A stretch of 27,052 bases of DNA from Saprospiraceae bacterium (GCA_016722295.1 JADKGL010000009.1:1-27052), one strand, 5' to 3'; shown: positions 7,704 through 17,791, counted from the stretch's first letter. A program made the numbers and translations. The notes: generated by a model from the letters alone, not told the origin.

Positions 7704-8111
7704 TTATTGTGCAGGAATCTTAGTAATATCCATAAAAAATATTTCCCAAGTATTGCCATCTAGATCTTCGATCGATCTCAATTGCATAAAGCCATAATCT
7801 TTCATTTCATTGGGTTCGGTTCCTCCTGCCTGAAGTCCATTATTGACTATTTTATTCACTTCTTCTAGACTATCTAATGATAATGAATATATTCCTGCAA
7901 TGGTTGCCTTTGTATCAGCAATTGGTTTCTTTGTAAAACTTGCAAATTTTTCATGCGATAAAAGCATTACAAAAATGTTTTCACTCCAGACCATACATTT
8001 GCCAGCCTCGTCAGAAAATTGTGGATTATTTGTAAAGCCTAATGCCGTATAAAAATCCATAGATTTTATAGGATCTTTTACTGCCAAATTGATAAATACT
8101 TGTTTTGCCAT
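7704..8111 (-). CDS. VOC family protein (glyoxalase/extradiol dioxygenase-like)
   Basis: 135 residues, the usual size of a single-module VOC protein. The beta-alpha-beta-beta-beta modules are recognisable: FINLAVKDPIKSMDFYTALG, then FSDEAGKCMVWSENIFVMLL, then the second half ending RSIEDLDGNTWEIFFMD. The closing DLDGNTWEI is the family's common metal-ligand strand (Glu in WEIFF). The substrate is not predictable; family roles include glyoxalase, antibiotic binding and isomerase. It starts 11 bases after the DUF2200 stop and is probably co-transcribed with it. Confidence 0.9.
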   Translation of the reverse strand: MAKQVFINLAVKDPIKSMDFYTALGFTNNPQFSDEAGKCMVWSENIFVMLLSHEKFASFTKKPIADTKATIAGIYSLSLDSLEEVNKIVNNGLQAGGTEPNEMKDYGFMQLRSIEDLDGNTWEIFFMDITKIPAQ

Positions 8112-8121
8112 ATAATTTTTT

Positions 8122-8484
8122 TTATTGTCTTAAAATTGATTCCATCTTTTTACCCTTAGCCAATTCATCTATTAACTTATCTAAATACCTCACTTTTTTC
8201 GTTAGGGGATTTATGATTTCTTCTACTTTATATCCACAGATAGAACCTTTGATTAAGGATGCATTTGCGTTTAAATTTGCGCTTTCAAAAAACTGTTCAA
8301 ATGTCACTTTTTCATCAACAAGTTTTTGTAGTTTTATTTCGTCAAATCCAGTGAGCCATTCAATCACTCGATGCAATTCTTGTACACTTCTACCTTTGGT
8401 TTCAACTTTCTTTATATAGTGTGGGTATACAGAAGCAAAAGTTATTTTTGCAATGCGCTGATTTTGTTTTTCATTTTCTTCCAT
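8122..8484 (-). CDS. DUF2200 family protein
   Basis: 120 residues, full length for DUF2200, a small cytosolic protein of unknown function. Typical segments are ITFASVYPHYIKKVETKGRS, then IEWLTGFDE, FEQFFESANLNANASLIKGS and VRYLDKLIDELAKGK. A strong promoter-like pair of boxes lies 134 bases upstream, making this the first gene of a likely DUF2200-VOC-YdeI transcript. Confidence 0.88.
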   Translation of the reverse strand: MEENEKQNQRIAKITFASVYPHYIKKVETKGRSVQELHRVIEWLTGFDEIKLQKLVDEKVTFEQFFESANLNANASLIKGSICGYKVEEIINPLTKKVRYLDKLIDELAKGKKMESILRQ

Positions 8485-8617
8485 GACAAATTTTTAAATT
8501 AAATTACTCAAATTTCCTAAAAAAGTAAAGATTTAGAAGAACTAAGTTCATCAAGGATCTGCTTTCCTTATAGCTATCCTCGAATTCACACTTTCACATT
8601 TTTATCTAAATTCAAAA

Positions 8618-8648
8618 CAAATTTAAGTCATAAATTTTGTTTGTCAAA
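8618..8648 (-). promoter_or_regulatory. Bacteroidota-type promoter for the DUF2200-VOC-YdeI genes
   Basis: The minus strand has TTTG (8645-8648), exactly 19 bases, then TAAATTTG (8618-8625). This is a full match to the -33 TTTG and -7 TAnnTTTG boxes used by the main sigma factor of Bacteroidota. The start point would lie near 8611, about 125 bases before the DUF2200 ATG. Confidence 0.6.
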
Positions 8649-8689
8649 AAAAAGTTTTTATAAGTATTAGTTATGATTTGCAGTGAAAT

Positions 8690-9580
8690 TTAGTCCAAAA
8701 TCCATTTTATTAGACTCTTGCGTTCTACGATATTCCATGAATGCGGATGTCGTTCTCCATTGGCTCTTATACCTCTATTTGTGGTTTTAATAAATTCAGT
8801 TTGAGTAGAACCTATAGTAAGCAATGCTTGATGTACTATTTCCATTTTATATGCATTGAGGTCCTCGTAGTTTCTCTGTCTATTTTTCATTTGCCAATCT
8901 AGATCTGGCTCGCAATAAAATCTTGTTTTAATCTTTGAAAGATTTTGCATATTTGTCGTGGACTTGCAAGAAATCAAATAGGGAGACATTGCCTTATAAC
9001 GATCTATATCTTCACTTGGCTTTCCTATTTCTTTTTCAAATAATTCAATGATAAAATTTCCTTCGGCAACTGCATCGGGATGACTGTTTTTTTTCACATC
9101 TTTTATGGCTCCGTAATATAATTCTTCTAAATCCAAGGGCGAGTCAACTACGAATAAAGCTTTAGGACTAATCTTATTTTTTGTTTCAAGCAAATAGTTG
9201 GAAAGTAGGAATGCAATATTTCCACCACTTGAAAAGCCTCCTATATAAATATTCTCATTTTTAATCTTGTTGCTGTCTAGAATTTTATTCAATAAATTAG
9301 CTAGTTCTTTTTTATCGGAGTCAGCTAAAAATAGTTTTTGGTTGTAGTTTAGCAATAATGTAGTGATTCCTTCATGTTCTATATCTTTTAGAAATTTCGC
9401 TTCTGTTTTGGTATTTTCAATATCACAAGGAAAACATGGGAATAGGATTAGAATTGCTTTTTGTTTTGGCGATATCCTTAATTCATAATTTTCATCATGA
9501 ATTTGTTTTATCTCTGGATTATGAACTTTACATGCAATTACAATTGAGCTTATTAATATGAATAGACAATTAATTTTCAT
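8690..9580 (-). CDS. Lipoprotein alpha/beta hydrolase
   Basis: 296 residues. The N-terminus is a lipoprotein signal with the modified Cys at 17 (SSIVIAC). The body is an alpha/beta hydrolase: strand KAILILFPCFPCDI, helix, then nucleophile elbow GGFSSGG (Ser117). A probable acidic residue lies in FVVDSPLDLEELY, and the His is near the end in GERHPHSWNIV. It is probably an esterase or carboxylic ester hydrolase in the periplasm or on the outer membrane; the substrate is unknown. The ATG at 9580 is the only sensible start because it begins the signal peptide. It stands alone, with 109 bases before the next gene and 81 after the KOW stop. Confidence 0.82.
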   Translation of the reverse strand: MKINCLFILISSIVIACKVHNPEIKQIHDENYELRISPKQKAILILFPCFPCDIENTKTEAKFLKDIEHEGITTLLLNYNQKLFLADSDKKELANLLNKILDSNKIKNENIYIGGFSSGGNIAFLLSNYLLETKNKISPKALFVVDSPLDLEELYYGAIKDVKKNSHPDAVAEGNFIIELFEKEIGKPSEDIDRYKAMSPYLISCKSTTNMQNLSKIKTRFYCEPDLDWQMKNRQRNYEDLNAYKMEIVHQALLTIGSTQTEFIKTTNRGIRANGERHPHSWNIVERKSLIKWILD

Positions 9581-9661
9581 TCTGCGAATATAATTGAAAT
9601 AAACATGCCGATCTTGATAGTTTATATTAAAACAGCATTTTCTTAATTTTAGTTGGTAGAA

Positions 9662-9859
9662 TTATTCGTCTTTCATTGTAGCAACATTTTTTCCAAGGGT
9701 TTTAAATCTGACGCCATCCTTTTGTACAACCGTTATTGTAATATGACCAGTTTTACTAGTGTTGATATCTTTTACCGTTCCTGATTTTCCTTTGTGGGTT
9801 CCATTGATGACTTCGCAATGGTCACCATCTTTCAGTTCTTCTGTTTTTTTAATGCTCAT
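9662..9859 (-). CDS. Small KOW-domain protein
   Basis: 65 residues. Nearly the whole protein is one KOW motif, the small barrel of NusG and several ribosomal proteins: DGDHCEVINGTHKGKSGTVK carries the diagnostic G-x-x-KGKxGxV. The rest forms further strands (GHITITVVQKDGVRFKTLGK). Such stand-alone KOW proteins are found in Bacteroidota; RNA or ribosome binding is plausible but unproven. ATG at 9859. Confidence 0.85.
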   Translation of the reverse strand: MSIKKTEELKDGDHCEVINGTHKGKSGTVKDINTSKTGHITITVVQKDGVRFKTLGKNVATMKDE

Positions 9860-9976
9860 TTGTGATAATTTTTTGTATTGTTAAAAACCTAAGTTTCATT
9901 TGTTGTCTAGAGAGTATAAATTTACTTAATGAAGAATCTTCGTTCTATCATTTAGTTAAATGTGATTCTCTTATTT

Positions 9977-10456
9977 TTATTCAGTCCCAAAGAATGGTTT
10001 CATTTCTTCTTCAATTATTGACCTTAGATCTTTTAGTTTGATCGCATATTGTTCTAATTTTTTTTCTTCCTCGCTTACAGCAATCCATTTCTTAACCTGT
10101 GTTGGTTTCCCCTTTCCATCCACTGAAACAAAAACAATAATGCAATGTGTTTTCTTTTGAAATTTTTCAGCTGTAATTTCTTTGGAATATACATCAATTC
10201 CAATGTGTATACTGGTATTTCCTGTGTAGAGTACATAGGCTTCAATTCTTACAATTTCACCGATGTTGATTGGGCTATAAAATCGAATTCCACCGACATA
10301 TACTGTAACGCAATACGTTTCTGCCCATGCCCTTGCACAAGTGTATGCGGTCTGATCTATCCATTTCATCACTACACCACCATGGACATTTCCTCCATAG
10401 TTTACATCTGCAGGTTCACTTAGAAATTGAAATGAAATTTTTCCTTTTTGATCCAT
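9977..10456 (-). CDS. Acyl-CoA thioesterase, hotdog fold
   Basis: 159 residues. Single hotdog domain of the acyl-CoA hydrolase (YciA/BACH) type, cleaving acyl-CoA to free acid and CoA in the cytosol. The central-helix motif NYGGNVHGGVVMKWIDQTAY holds the conserved Asn, His-Gly-Gly and Asp. Later strands include VGGIRFYSPINIGEIVRIEA. The C-terminal tail (SEEEKKLEQYAIKLKDLRSI) is helical. Start ATG at 10456. It is probably monocistronic. Confidence 0.88.
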   Translation of the reverse strand: MDQKGKISFQFLSEPADVNYGGNVHGGVVMKWIDQTAYTCARAWAETYCVTVYVGGIRFYSPINIGEIVRIEAYVLYTGNTSIHIGIDVYSKEITAEKFQKKTHCIIVFVSVDGKGKPTQVKKWIAVSEEEKKLEQYAIKLKDLRSIIEEEMKPFFGTE

Positions 10457-11295
10457 AATATTTTTATTTAAATTAGTTTTTTACAAGAATGTAAATTTTG
10501 AGGTATAAGTTTATAAATAATCAGTTTTTCCAAAGGTTCAATTGAACTTGAATCTTTTCAATTATGGTCTGTACGTTTACTAAAATTGAAATATTTTACT
10601 GTGATAATGTAGAGTTAGTTTGAATACAACAGCATTGATATTTTGACTGCTATAATTTATAAAAAATTAGTTAATTTTTTTTCTTAAATTAATTTTTTTA
10701 AGAATCTTCAATTTGAAGTTTTATGGGTGATATTCTTGCTTAATCAATTTAATGAATGGTGCTTTTAAACCAAAGGAGAAAACAATACTTGAAGTATCTA
10801 CTTTTTAATGATGTGTAGACAGACACCAATGACGAATGCGAAGTATAAACCAATCGAAATGGCATATTCCATTCAACAAATATAGGAAATAAATCGGAAG
10901 TAAAATATTTTCATTATCTACCTACATAAGTTTTTTTGTAAAGTTTGTATCATTTTGAAATATAATATAATACTATATTGGAATTTTCATTTCAAATTTA
11001 TCTTTTTATTTTGCTTTAATATTACTCGTTACTAAAAATTCAAGATTATGCTTATATCTGAAAGCAATGAATCAATTCAAAATCCTAGGTGATAGAATAG
11101 CTCAACTAACGATATTTCTTTTGAAACTCCTAGTTGATCAAGGATAATTTTAGTTTCCAAAAGCTGTTCACTTTTGAATTAAGTTAAGTAGTTAATGGCA
11201 GTTTATAATTCTCTTTTTTACTTTAGTAAAAAGACCGATTCTTTAATTTAAAAAATTGTAATTTTTGGAATAGAACTCCAAAGTAATGAAATTTA
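10457..11295. other. 839-base intergenic region with AT-rich inverted repeats
   Basis: No convincing gene. It holds an 8-base inverted repeat ttcttaaa/tttaagaa (10681-10688 and 10697-10704), the adjoining palindrome cttcaatttgaag (10706-10718) followed by tttta, and a further pair at 11215-11232. One short minus-strand ORF, 10798-10872, encodes a hydrophobic peptide (MEYAISIGLYFAFVIGVCLH, then IIKK); without homologues it is only a possibility. Confidence 0.5.
11215..11232 (-). terminator. Possible terminator hairpin after the efflux operon
   Basis: Inverted repeat tttttact-tt-agtaaaaa, 64 bases beyond the stop of the outer-membrane factor gene. The stem is AT-rich and no clean U-tract follows on the minus strand, so the assignment is weak. 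Confidence 0.3.
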
Positions 11296-12729
11296 TTACT
11301 TCCACCCACCACCTAATGCTTTATAAATATTAATTTTTGCCATCATTTGTTTTAATTTAGTTTCGACAAGTTCAATTTTGGATTCAAGTGCTTCCCTCTG
11401 AGTCAGAAGAACTTCAAGATAATCCGCACGTGCTGAAAGAAAAAGGCTATTAGATATATCAATAGATTGATTTAGAAATTCAACTTCTTTTTGTTTTATT
11501 CTAACACTTTCAGAAAAATTTTGAAGTCCATTCATTTGATTTATTACTTCCACATATGCATTTAGAATTTTCATTTCATATTGATATGCAGATTGGATTT
11601 GCTTTAAATTAGCATTATAGTACAAACTTTTTATCGCGTTTCTATTAATAATTGGAGCAGTAAGATCACCTACAATATTGTACAATATAGATTCTGGATT
11701 TAATAGAACAGTTGGGTTAAATGCTTGAAAGCCTAATCCAGCACTTAGTTTGAATGATGGAAGGAAATTGGCTTTTGCTACTAATACATCAAGTTTGGAA
11801 GAGGCAAGTTCTTTTTCTGCCATTCTGATGTCGGGTCGATTTTGTAACAATTGAGAAGGTAATCCTACATTAATAGTATCTAGGTTAATCGAATTAAATA
11901 AAGAAGAATTTCTTGGAATTTTTTGAGGAAATCTTCCAAGTAATAAGTTTATTTTGTTTTCAGTTTCAATTATTCGTTGTTGGATTTCATATTGCAGATT
12001 TTTTGTGTGTAGCAATAAAGCTTCAAATCTATTCACGGCTAATTGATTGGCTTTGGCAGCTTCTTTTTGTAATTTCACTGTTGTCAATGCATTGGATTGA
12101 TTTTTAATATTATAATTAATAATCTCGGACATATTATCCAAAGCCAATAATTCATAATAAGATGAAGAGATTTCTCCTACAAGCTGGGTTACTAAGAAAT
12201 TTTTTGATTCTATTGAAGCAAGATATTTCATTACTGCAGATTTCTTGCTGTTTCTAAGTTTTTTCCAAACATCTAACTCCCAAGTCATATTGGCAACACC
12301 TATGAAATCTCCAATATATTTAGGACCACGATTAGGTGATAATTTAAGATCTTCCTCCGAGAATCCATCCCAAGTATATTTACCTGCTTTGTCAGGACCA
12401 AGTCCAGCTCCTAAATTGATAAAAGGTAAATATTCTCCTTTTCTTACGTTGACTTCATTTTTAGACATCTCTATTTCTTGTAGAGTGATATTTAATTCCT
12501 GATTATGATAAAGCGCTGTATCGATTAATGCCTCCAAAAAAGGATCGGAAAAATATCTTCTCCAGCTTATACTCGCGCTGTTTAAGCTATCCACAGAATT
12601 TAGATATTTTGGAGGCAAAGTACTATTTTCAATCTTAGCTGCAATGAATGGAGTTTTACATGAGGCTAGAAATAAAAGTAACCCTGAAATGAATATGTTT
12701 TTTATTAAATTAGTTTTCATGATCTTCAT
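11296..12729 (-). CDS. RND efflux outer-membrane factor (NodT/TolC-like lipoprotein)
   Basis: 477 residues, normal for the NodT/OprM subfamily. The lipoprotein signal has Cys24 (LLLFLASC). Two outer-membrane-factor repeats follow: first DPFLEALIDTALYHNQELNI, second from LPSQLLQNRPDIRMAEKELA, the hallmark RPDI motif. The C-terminus ends IYKALGGGWK, as in many family members. It forms the trimeric channel that carries efflux substrates through the outer membrane. The start (ATG 12729, or ATG 12720) overlaps the end of the RND pump gene, which indicates translational coupling in the adaptor-pump-channel operon. Confidence 0.93.
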   Translation of the reverse strand: MKIMKTNLIKNIFISGLLLFLASCKTPFIAAKIENSTLPPKYLNSVDSLNSASISWRRYFSDPFLEALIDTALYHNQELNITLQEIEMSKNEVNVRKGEYLPFINLGAGLGPDKAGKYTWDGFSEEDLKLSPNRGPKYIGDFIGVANMTWELDVWKKLRNSKKSAVMKYLASIESKNFLVTQLVGEISSSYYELLALDNMSEIINYNIKNQSNALTTVKLQKEAAKANQLAVNRFEALLLHTKNLQYEIQQRIIETENKINLLLGRFPQKIPRNSSLFNSINLDTINVGLPSQLLQNRPDIRMAEKELASSKLDVLVAKANFLPSFKLSAGLGFQAFNPTVLLNPESILYNIVGDLTAPIINRNAIKSLYYNANLKQIQSAYQYEMKILNAYVEVINQMNGLQNFSESVRIKQKEVEFLNQSIDISNSLFLSARADYLEVLLTQREALESKIELVETKLKQMMAKINIYKALGGGWK

Positions 12730-15700
12730 TTGAAATTTTCTTTAGAATAGTTTTGATTTGTACTTCTAATGCTTCTTCAGAGTTATGTTCTACATAATCT
12801 TCTGACAACGGGTTATCATCTTCATTCCTTATCATTTTAATACCTTCTTGAAGACTTCCAAAAATATAGTACAATCCAGGAACAACAATAACACCGAATA
12901 TAGTACCGAATAACATTCCGCCCAAAGAAGATGAACCTATGGTATGGTTGCCGACTGCTCCAGGTCCAGTTGCAATGATTAGAGGTATTAGTCCTGCAAT
13001 GAATGCAAATGAAGTCATTACAATTGGTCTGAAACGAGCCCTTGCCCCTTCAATTGCAGCCTCAAGTACTGTTAAGCCTTGATGGTGCTTTTGAACTGCA
13101 AATTCAACAATCAAAACTGCATTTTTTCCAAGCAAACCAACAAGCATAATAATTCCCATTTGTGCATAAACATCATTAGCAAGTCCAGTAATTTTAAGCA
13201 TTCCAAACGCTCCAAATATTCCAGGTAACAATGAAAGCAATACTGCAAAGGCAATAGAAAACTTTCATATTGGGCGGCTAAGATTATATAAACAAAAAAT
13301 ATTACAATTAGAAATATGTAAAGCGCTTCGCTGCCTCTTTTAGCTTCATCATAAGATAATCCCTCCCAAGCTATATCATATCCTCTAGGTAGTGTATTAG
13401 CTGCGACTTCTTTTATAACCGAAAGTGCATCTCCTGATGAATAGCCTCGAGATGGTGTACCATTAATCAACGATGAAATATATAAGTTGTAACGTGCAAT
13501 TTCGTTTGGCCCTTGAGTCTTTGTTATTTTCATAAAAGCAGAATAAGGAACCATTTCTCCATGATCATTTTTAATATACATATTGAGAATGTCGGATGGT
13601 TGTTTTCGGAATTCTGGACCTGCTTGAGTATACACTTTATAATAATTATTAAAGCGAATAAATCCTTGTTCATAAGTGCTGCCAATCATAATATTAAGGT
13701 TCTCCATAGCTTCTCCCACTGAAACTCCTTTTTGCATTGCTAATTCATTGTCAACAGTAATTTCATATTGAGGATATTTAGCAGAGTAAAATGAAAAAAG
13801 TCCAGAGAGTTCTTTCCTTTTTTTAAGTTCAGCTACAAAATCAGCATTGACTTTATCAAAATCTTGATAATCTACATCACTTTTCTTGCATAATAGACGC
13901 AGTGAAAAACCATCAGATGTTCCGTATCCTGGAACTGCAGGAGGTTCGAAATACTCAATAACAGCTGGTAAATCTTTTGATTTTTCTTCAAGCTCTTCAA
14001 TAACTTGCTTCACAGAATGTTTTCTTTCTGACCAATCTTTTAAATTGATTAGACAAGAACCTGCATTAGAACCTCGACCCTCAGTAAGTATTTCATATCC
14101 TGCAAGTGAAGTTACGGATTGAATATCTTCAATTTCTTTAGCTAATGACTGAAGTTTCCTTGAAATTTCATTTGTTCGTTCCAAAGTTGTACCAGGTGAG
14201 GTTTGGATAATTGCATAAATTTGTCCTTGATCTTCAGATGGGATAAACCCTGCTGGAAGTACTCGATCAACTCCTACAATGCCTATACCGAAGCCAATGA
14301 GGATTAAATAAGTCACTAGTTTTCTATTAGCTATCAATTCAAGCAATCTTGTATAACGACCAGTTGCACTATCAAATTTGGCATTAAACCAATCTATAAA
14401 TTTCCTAACTAGAGAACGTTTTTTAGATAGTCCATGTGTATTTTTTAATAAAATAGCACATAGAACAGGTGTTAGTGTAAGTGCAACAAAACCTGATATT
14501 ATAATAGACCCCGCCATAGTAAGTGAAAATTGTCTATAAAGAACTCCAACTGGACCAGACATAAATGCAACAGGCACGAATACACAAGTCATCACCATTG
14601 TAATGGCTATGATTGCACCACTTATTTCATCTATTACTTTTTTTACAGCTTCATAGGGAGATAAATTATCCTCCTCCATTTTAACATGAACAGCTTCAAC
14701 AACCACAATAGCATTATCCACCACAATACCAATTGCTAAAACCAAAGCAAAAAGTGTTATAAGGTTAATACTTAGACCAAAGAAATTCATGAAAATAAAT
14801 GCACCGATCAAAGAAACTGGAACGGCAAGAATTGGAATCAATGTGGAACGGAAATCTCCAAGGAATAGAAAAACTACAAATGCTACTAAAAGAAAAGCTT
14901 CAAGCAGCGTGTGTAAAACTTTCTCAATTGATGCATCTACAAATTTTGATACGTCATAATTTATTTCGTATTCTACACCAGGAGGAAAATCTTTTTCAAG
15001 TTCTTTGAGTTTTACTTTAACTTCTTCAATCACTTTATTCGCATTACTTCCTGGATTTTGTTTTAAAACTAAAGAAGCAGAAGCTTTACCATCTTTATTC
15101 GAATATATGTCTACAAATTCACTTCCCACTTCAACTTCTGCAATATCTTTAAGCTTTAACATTTCACCGTTAGCATTTGCTTTTACAACAATATCCTGAT
15201 ATTGTTCAGGTGTATTATACCACCCTTTATATGTAAAGACATACTCTTGTGACTGGGCTTTCTTTCCAGAACTCAAACCTACACGCCCAGGTCGTGCTAA
15301 AACGCTTTGTTTATCAATAGCTTTAAGGACTTCTTCAGCAGATATACTATAAGCTCGCATTCGCTCAGGATTCAACCACACCCGGATTGCAAACGAGCGA
15401 CTTCCAATTGCTTGAGCTAATCCCATGCCTTTTATCCTTTGTAATTCAGGAAGAATATAGGTATTGGCATAATTAAATAAGAATTTCTCATCTACGCTAT
15501 TGTCTTTACTATAGAGATTGAGGTACATCAACATACTGGGTTGTAAAGGAGAAATAATAACTCCTTCTCTTTGAACTAATGGTGGTAAGTTTGGCATCAC
15601 TTGGTCTACCCTGGATTTAACTCTTACAGCAGCTAGAGTTGGATCCGTACCTGGCTCAAAAATTACTTCAATACTAGCTTCACCTGCACTAGTAGCGTCT

Positions 15701-15939
15701 GATATAATATATTGCATTCCCTGAACTCCATTGATGGCACGTTCAAGAATTGTCAAAGTGGATTTAACCAAAACATCTGCATTGGAACCGGGAAATTCAA
15801 TAAAAATATTTACCCTTGGTGGTGCAATTTCAGGGAACTGTGATATAGGTGATAAATTAATTGCCAGTAAACCCATAAACACAATGCAAGCAGATACTGA
15901 AATAGCTAGTACTGGTCTTTTTATAAACTTGTTGAACAT
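12710..15939 (-). CDS. RND multidrug efflux permease, HAE1/AcrB type (one frameshift)
   Basis: Inner-membrane proton-driven drug pump, about 1075 residues once joined. It starts MFNKFIKRPVLAISVSACIV. The porter domain has DATSAGEASIEVIFEPGTDP. TM4 carries IGIVVDNAIVVVEAVH: Asp408 is kept, but the neighbouring residue is Asn409 where AcrB has a second Asp. The C-terminal half has GLLGKNAVLIVEFA with the proton-relay Lys. The frame breaks at the AAA run 13247-13249: adding one base joins AAQYESFLLP to FAVLLSLLPGIFGAFGMLKI. Without it the pump would lose its last transmembrane helices. The operon order is adaptor, pump, channel, and the stop overlaps the channel gene start. Confidence 0.92.
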
Positions 15940-15963
15940 TTTATATAGTTTTTAGAACCATGC

Positions 15964-17052
15964 TTATTCTGCATGCATTTGATTTAAATCTAACATTTCT
16001 TCCTCAAAGCTTACGAATTCATATTCTATTCTTTCGTTGCTCTTTACTTTTCCTAATCCGTCAGCAAGAATCTTATCTTTATTAGAAAGTCCTGATCCAA
16101 CCACATACAAATGGTCTAACTCATTAGCAATTGTAATTTGTTTAGCTTGTAAAATATTTTGTGCGTTTACGACATATACATATTTTTTATCTAGAATATC
16201 GAAAGTGGATTTTTGCGGAATTAAAATGGCATTCTTTAGATTGACAGACATTAAAATATTTCCAGTTTCACCGTGTCGCAGTAATCCTTTAGAATTTGGA
16301 AAAGTAGCCCGAAATGCAATATTTCCTGTCTCATTATTAAATTCTCCTTCTATGGTTTCAATACTTCCTTGTGATTCAAAAAGTTCTTTATTGGCTAATC
16401 TTAATTGTACTTTAGATTTGAAATTATTTTTACCTTTACCTACATAATTAAGATATTCTGATTCTGGTACATTAAAATAAACCCATATATAGCTAATGTC
16501 TGACAATGTTGTCAAAAGTTCGCCTTCCTCTAGCAAACTACCCACCCGAGTATGGAATCGATCCATAATTCCGTCAAATGGTGCTCTAATTTCAGTAAAG
16601 CTTAAATGAGCTTCAGCAAGTGCGAGTTCTGCTTTGGCCTTTTCTACTTTTGCTTTTGCAAGTGCGAGTTCATTTACTGAAACTACATTTTTTTCAGCCA
16701 AACTTTTAGTATTATTATACTCTATTTCTTCAAAATTTAATTCTGCTTTGGCCTTTGCCACTTCAGCTTGATATATTGTAGGCATGATTTTGAACATGAG
16801 CTGCCCTTTCTTTACAAATTGACCTTCATCAACGTAGATTTTTTCAAGATATCCTCTTTCTTGAGATCTCAATTCAATGTGATTTGAAGAGTTAATCTGA
16901 GCCACATACTCATTGTAAATTGTGGTATCTTTCATGATAGGACTTGTTACCAAAAATTTAGTTTCTTCCTTATGAGTTTCTATTTTGTGGTTACAAGAAA
17001 TTATGATAATAAGTTGCAATGCCAATAAGGCACAAATAAATTGTTTCTTCAT
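15964..17052 (-). CDS. RND efflux periplasmic adaptor (membrane fusion lipoprotein)
   Basis: 362 residues. The lipoprotein signal has Cys20 (LQLIIIISC). The order is that of an AcrA/MexA adaptor: a split lipoyl domain (RSQERGYLEKIYVDEGQFVK and LSFTEIRAPFDGIMDRFHTR), with between them an alanine/glutamate-rich hairpin (EVAKAKAELNFEEIEYNNTK to KAKVEKAKAELALAEAH) that contacts the channel, then a beta-barrel domain. It bridges the RND pump and the outer-membrane factor. First gene of the three-gene operon, 24 bases before the pump. No regulator gene adjoins. Confidence 0.93.
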   Translation of the reverse strand: MKKQFICALLALQLIIIISCNHKIETHKEETKFLVTSPIMKDTTIYNEYVAQINSSNHIELRSQERGYLEKIYVDEGQFVKKGQLMFKIMPTIYQAEVAKAKAELNFEEIEYNNTKSLAEKNVVSVNELALAKAKVEKAKAELALAEAHLSFTEIRAPFDGIMDRFHTRVGSLLEEGELLTTLSDISYIWVYFNVPESEYLNYVGKGKNNFKSKVQLRLANKELFESQGSIETIEGEFNNETGNIAFRATFPNSKGLLRHGETGNILMSVNLKNAILIPQKSTFDILDKKYVYVVNAQNILQAKQITIANELDHLYVVGSGLSNKDKILADGLGKVKSNERIEYEFVSFEEEMLDLNQMHAE

Positions 17053-17199
17053 TTACGAAATTTTGAAATAAGAATAAATGCCTGTATAGACAAGCTTAAT
17101 AATAATATTTAAATGGAGATTTGAAATTAATGTATAACTTTCCTAGGTCACATAATGAGCTATATGCAACAAAACAATAAACTACTATAAAATAATGAA

Positions 17200-17661
17200 T
17201 TAATTTAGGTGACTTTTCCAGGAATGGAAAAGAATAAATAGTGGAATGTTATTAGTATTGTTTAGTATTCTAATGATTTGACTTATAGCAATATTAAAAT
17301 GAAAATCTAAAAAATGAAAAGTGTAAATCTTAGAATTAAAAAAAGCTAATTGATCTTCATAATCATTAGATGATTCATTCTCATTGCCTATTTCTTGTTC
17401 TACAATATCTGATAATACCAGTTTATTGTTAAAACTATCATTAATCCCATTTAAAAGAAATTCATTAGAAACCTTGCAGCTATGTAAAGTTATTATTTGT
17501 GAGAGGTTTATTGAATTCTTTCCAGCTAAGGATTGAAAGGAGTATAAATTAAGTACAATTGAAAGAAATAGCAACCAAAAAAATGCAGCATTTAAGTATA
17601 ACCGTTTAGTTATTATTGATTTAAGAATAAATTTTTGCGCACGAATTGTTTTGCCTGACAT
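17200..17661 (-). CDS. Hypothetical membrane-anchored protein upstream of the efflux operon
   Basis: 153 residues, not recognised. One hydrophobic helix at about 24-44 (AAFFWLLFLSIVLNLYSF) follows a basic N-terminus (KTIRAQKFILKSIITKR), so it is either anchored or a long signal peptide. The rest is polar with a Ser/Asn/Glu-rich acidic patch (EIGNENESSNDYEDQ) and a His/Phe-rich stretch (YTFHFLDFHFNIA). It lies 147 bases upstream of the adaptor gene in the same direction and may share its transcript. Short proteins with a leading helix and scattered histidines often precede RND operons in Bacteroidota, but a role here is a guess. Confidence 0.55.
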   Translation of the reverse strand: MSGKTIRAQKFILKSIITKRLYLNAAFFWLLFLSIVLNLYSFQSLAGKNSINLSQIITLHSCKVSNEFLLNGINDSFNNKLVLSDIVEQEIGNENESSNDYEDQLAFFNSKIYTFHFLDFHFNIAISQIIRILNNTNNIPLFILFHSWKSHLN

Positions 17662-17783
17662 AAATAATTTAGTTAAATAATGTGTTGATCAAATCAATTT
17701 TTTTATCCATTTAAATTTTAATTTGATTAATTTTATTTGTTAACTATTTTTTTGCAAATTTACCAATAAGATTAAATTCTGCG

Positions 17784-17791
17784 CAAAGATA
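17784..17791 (-). promoter_or_regulatory. Candidate -7 box upstream of the 17200-17661 gene and efflux operon
   Basis: The minus strand reads TATCTTTG, matching TAnnTTTG. No TTTG is present at -33 spacing. It would give a leader of about 115 bases. The rest of the 17662-17986 gap is AT-rich without other recognisable signals. Confidence 0.3.

Noticed and set aside
7529..7759. 76-codon minus-strand ORF between the YdeI and VOC genes
   Set aside because: Overlaps the ends of both well-supported genes in another frame and has no domain features.
11913..12502. Plus-strand ORFs inside the efflux channel gene
   Set aside because: They mirror the coding bias of the minus-strand gene and have no independent support.
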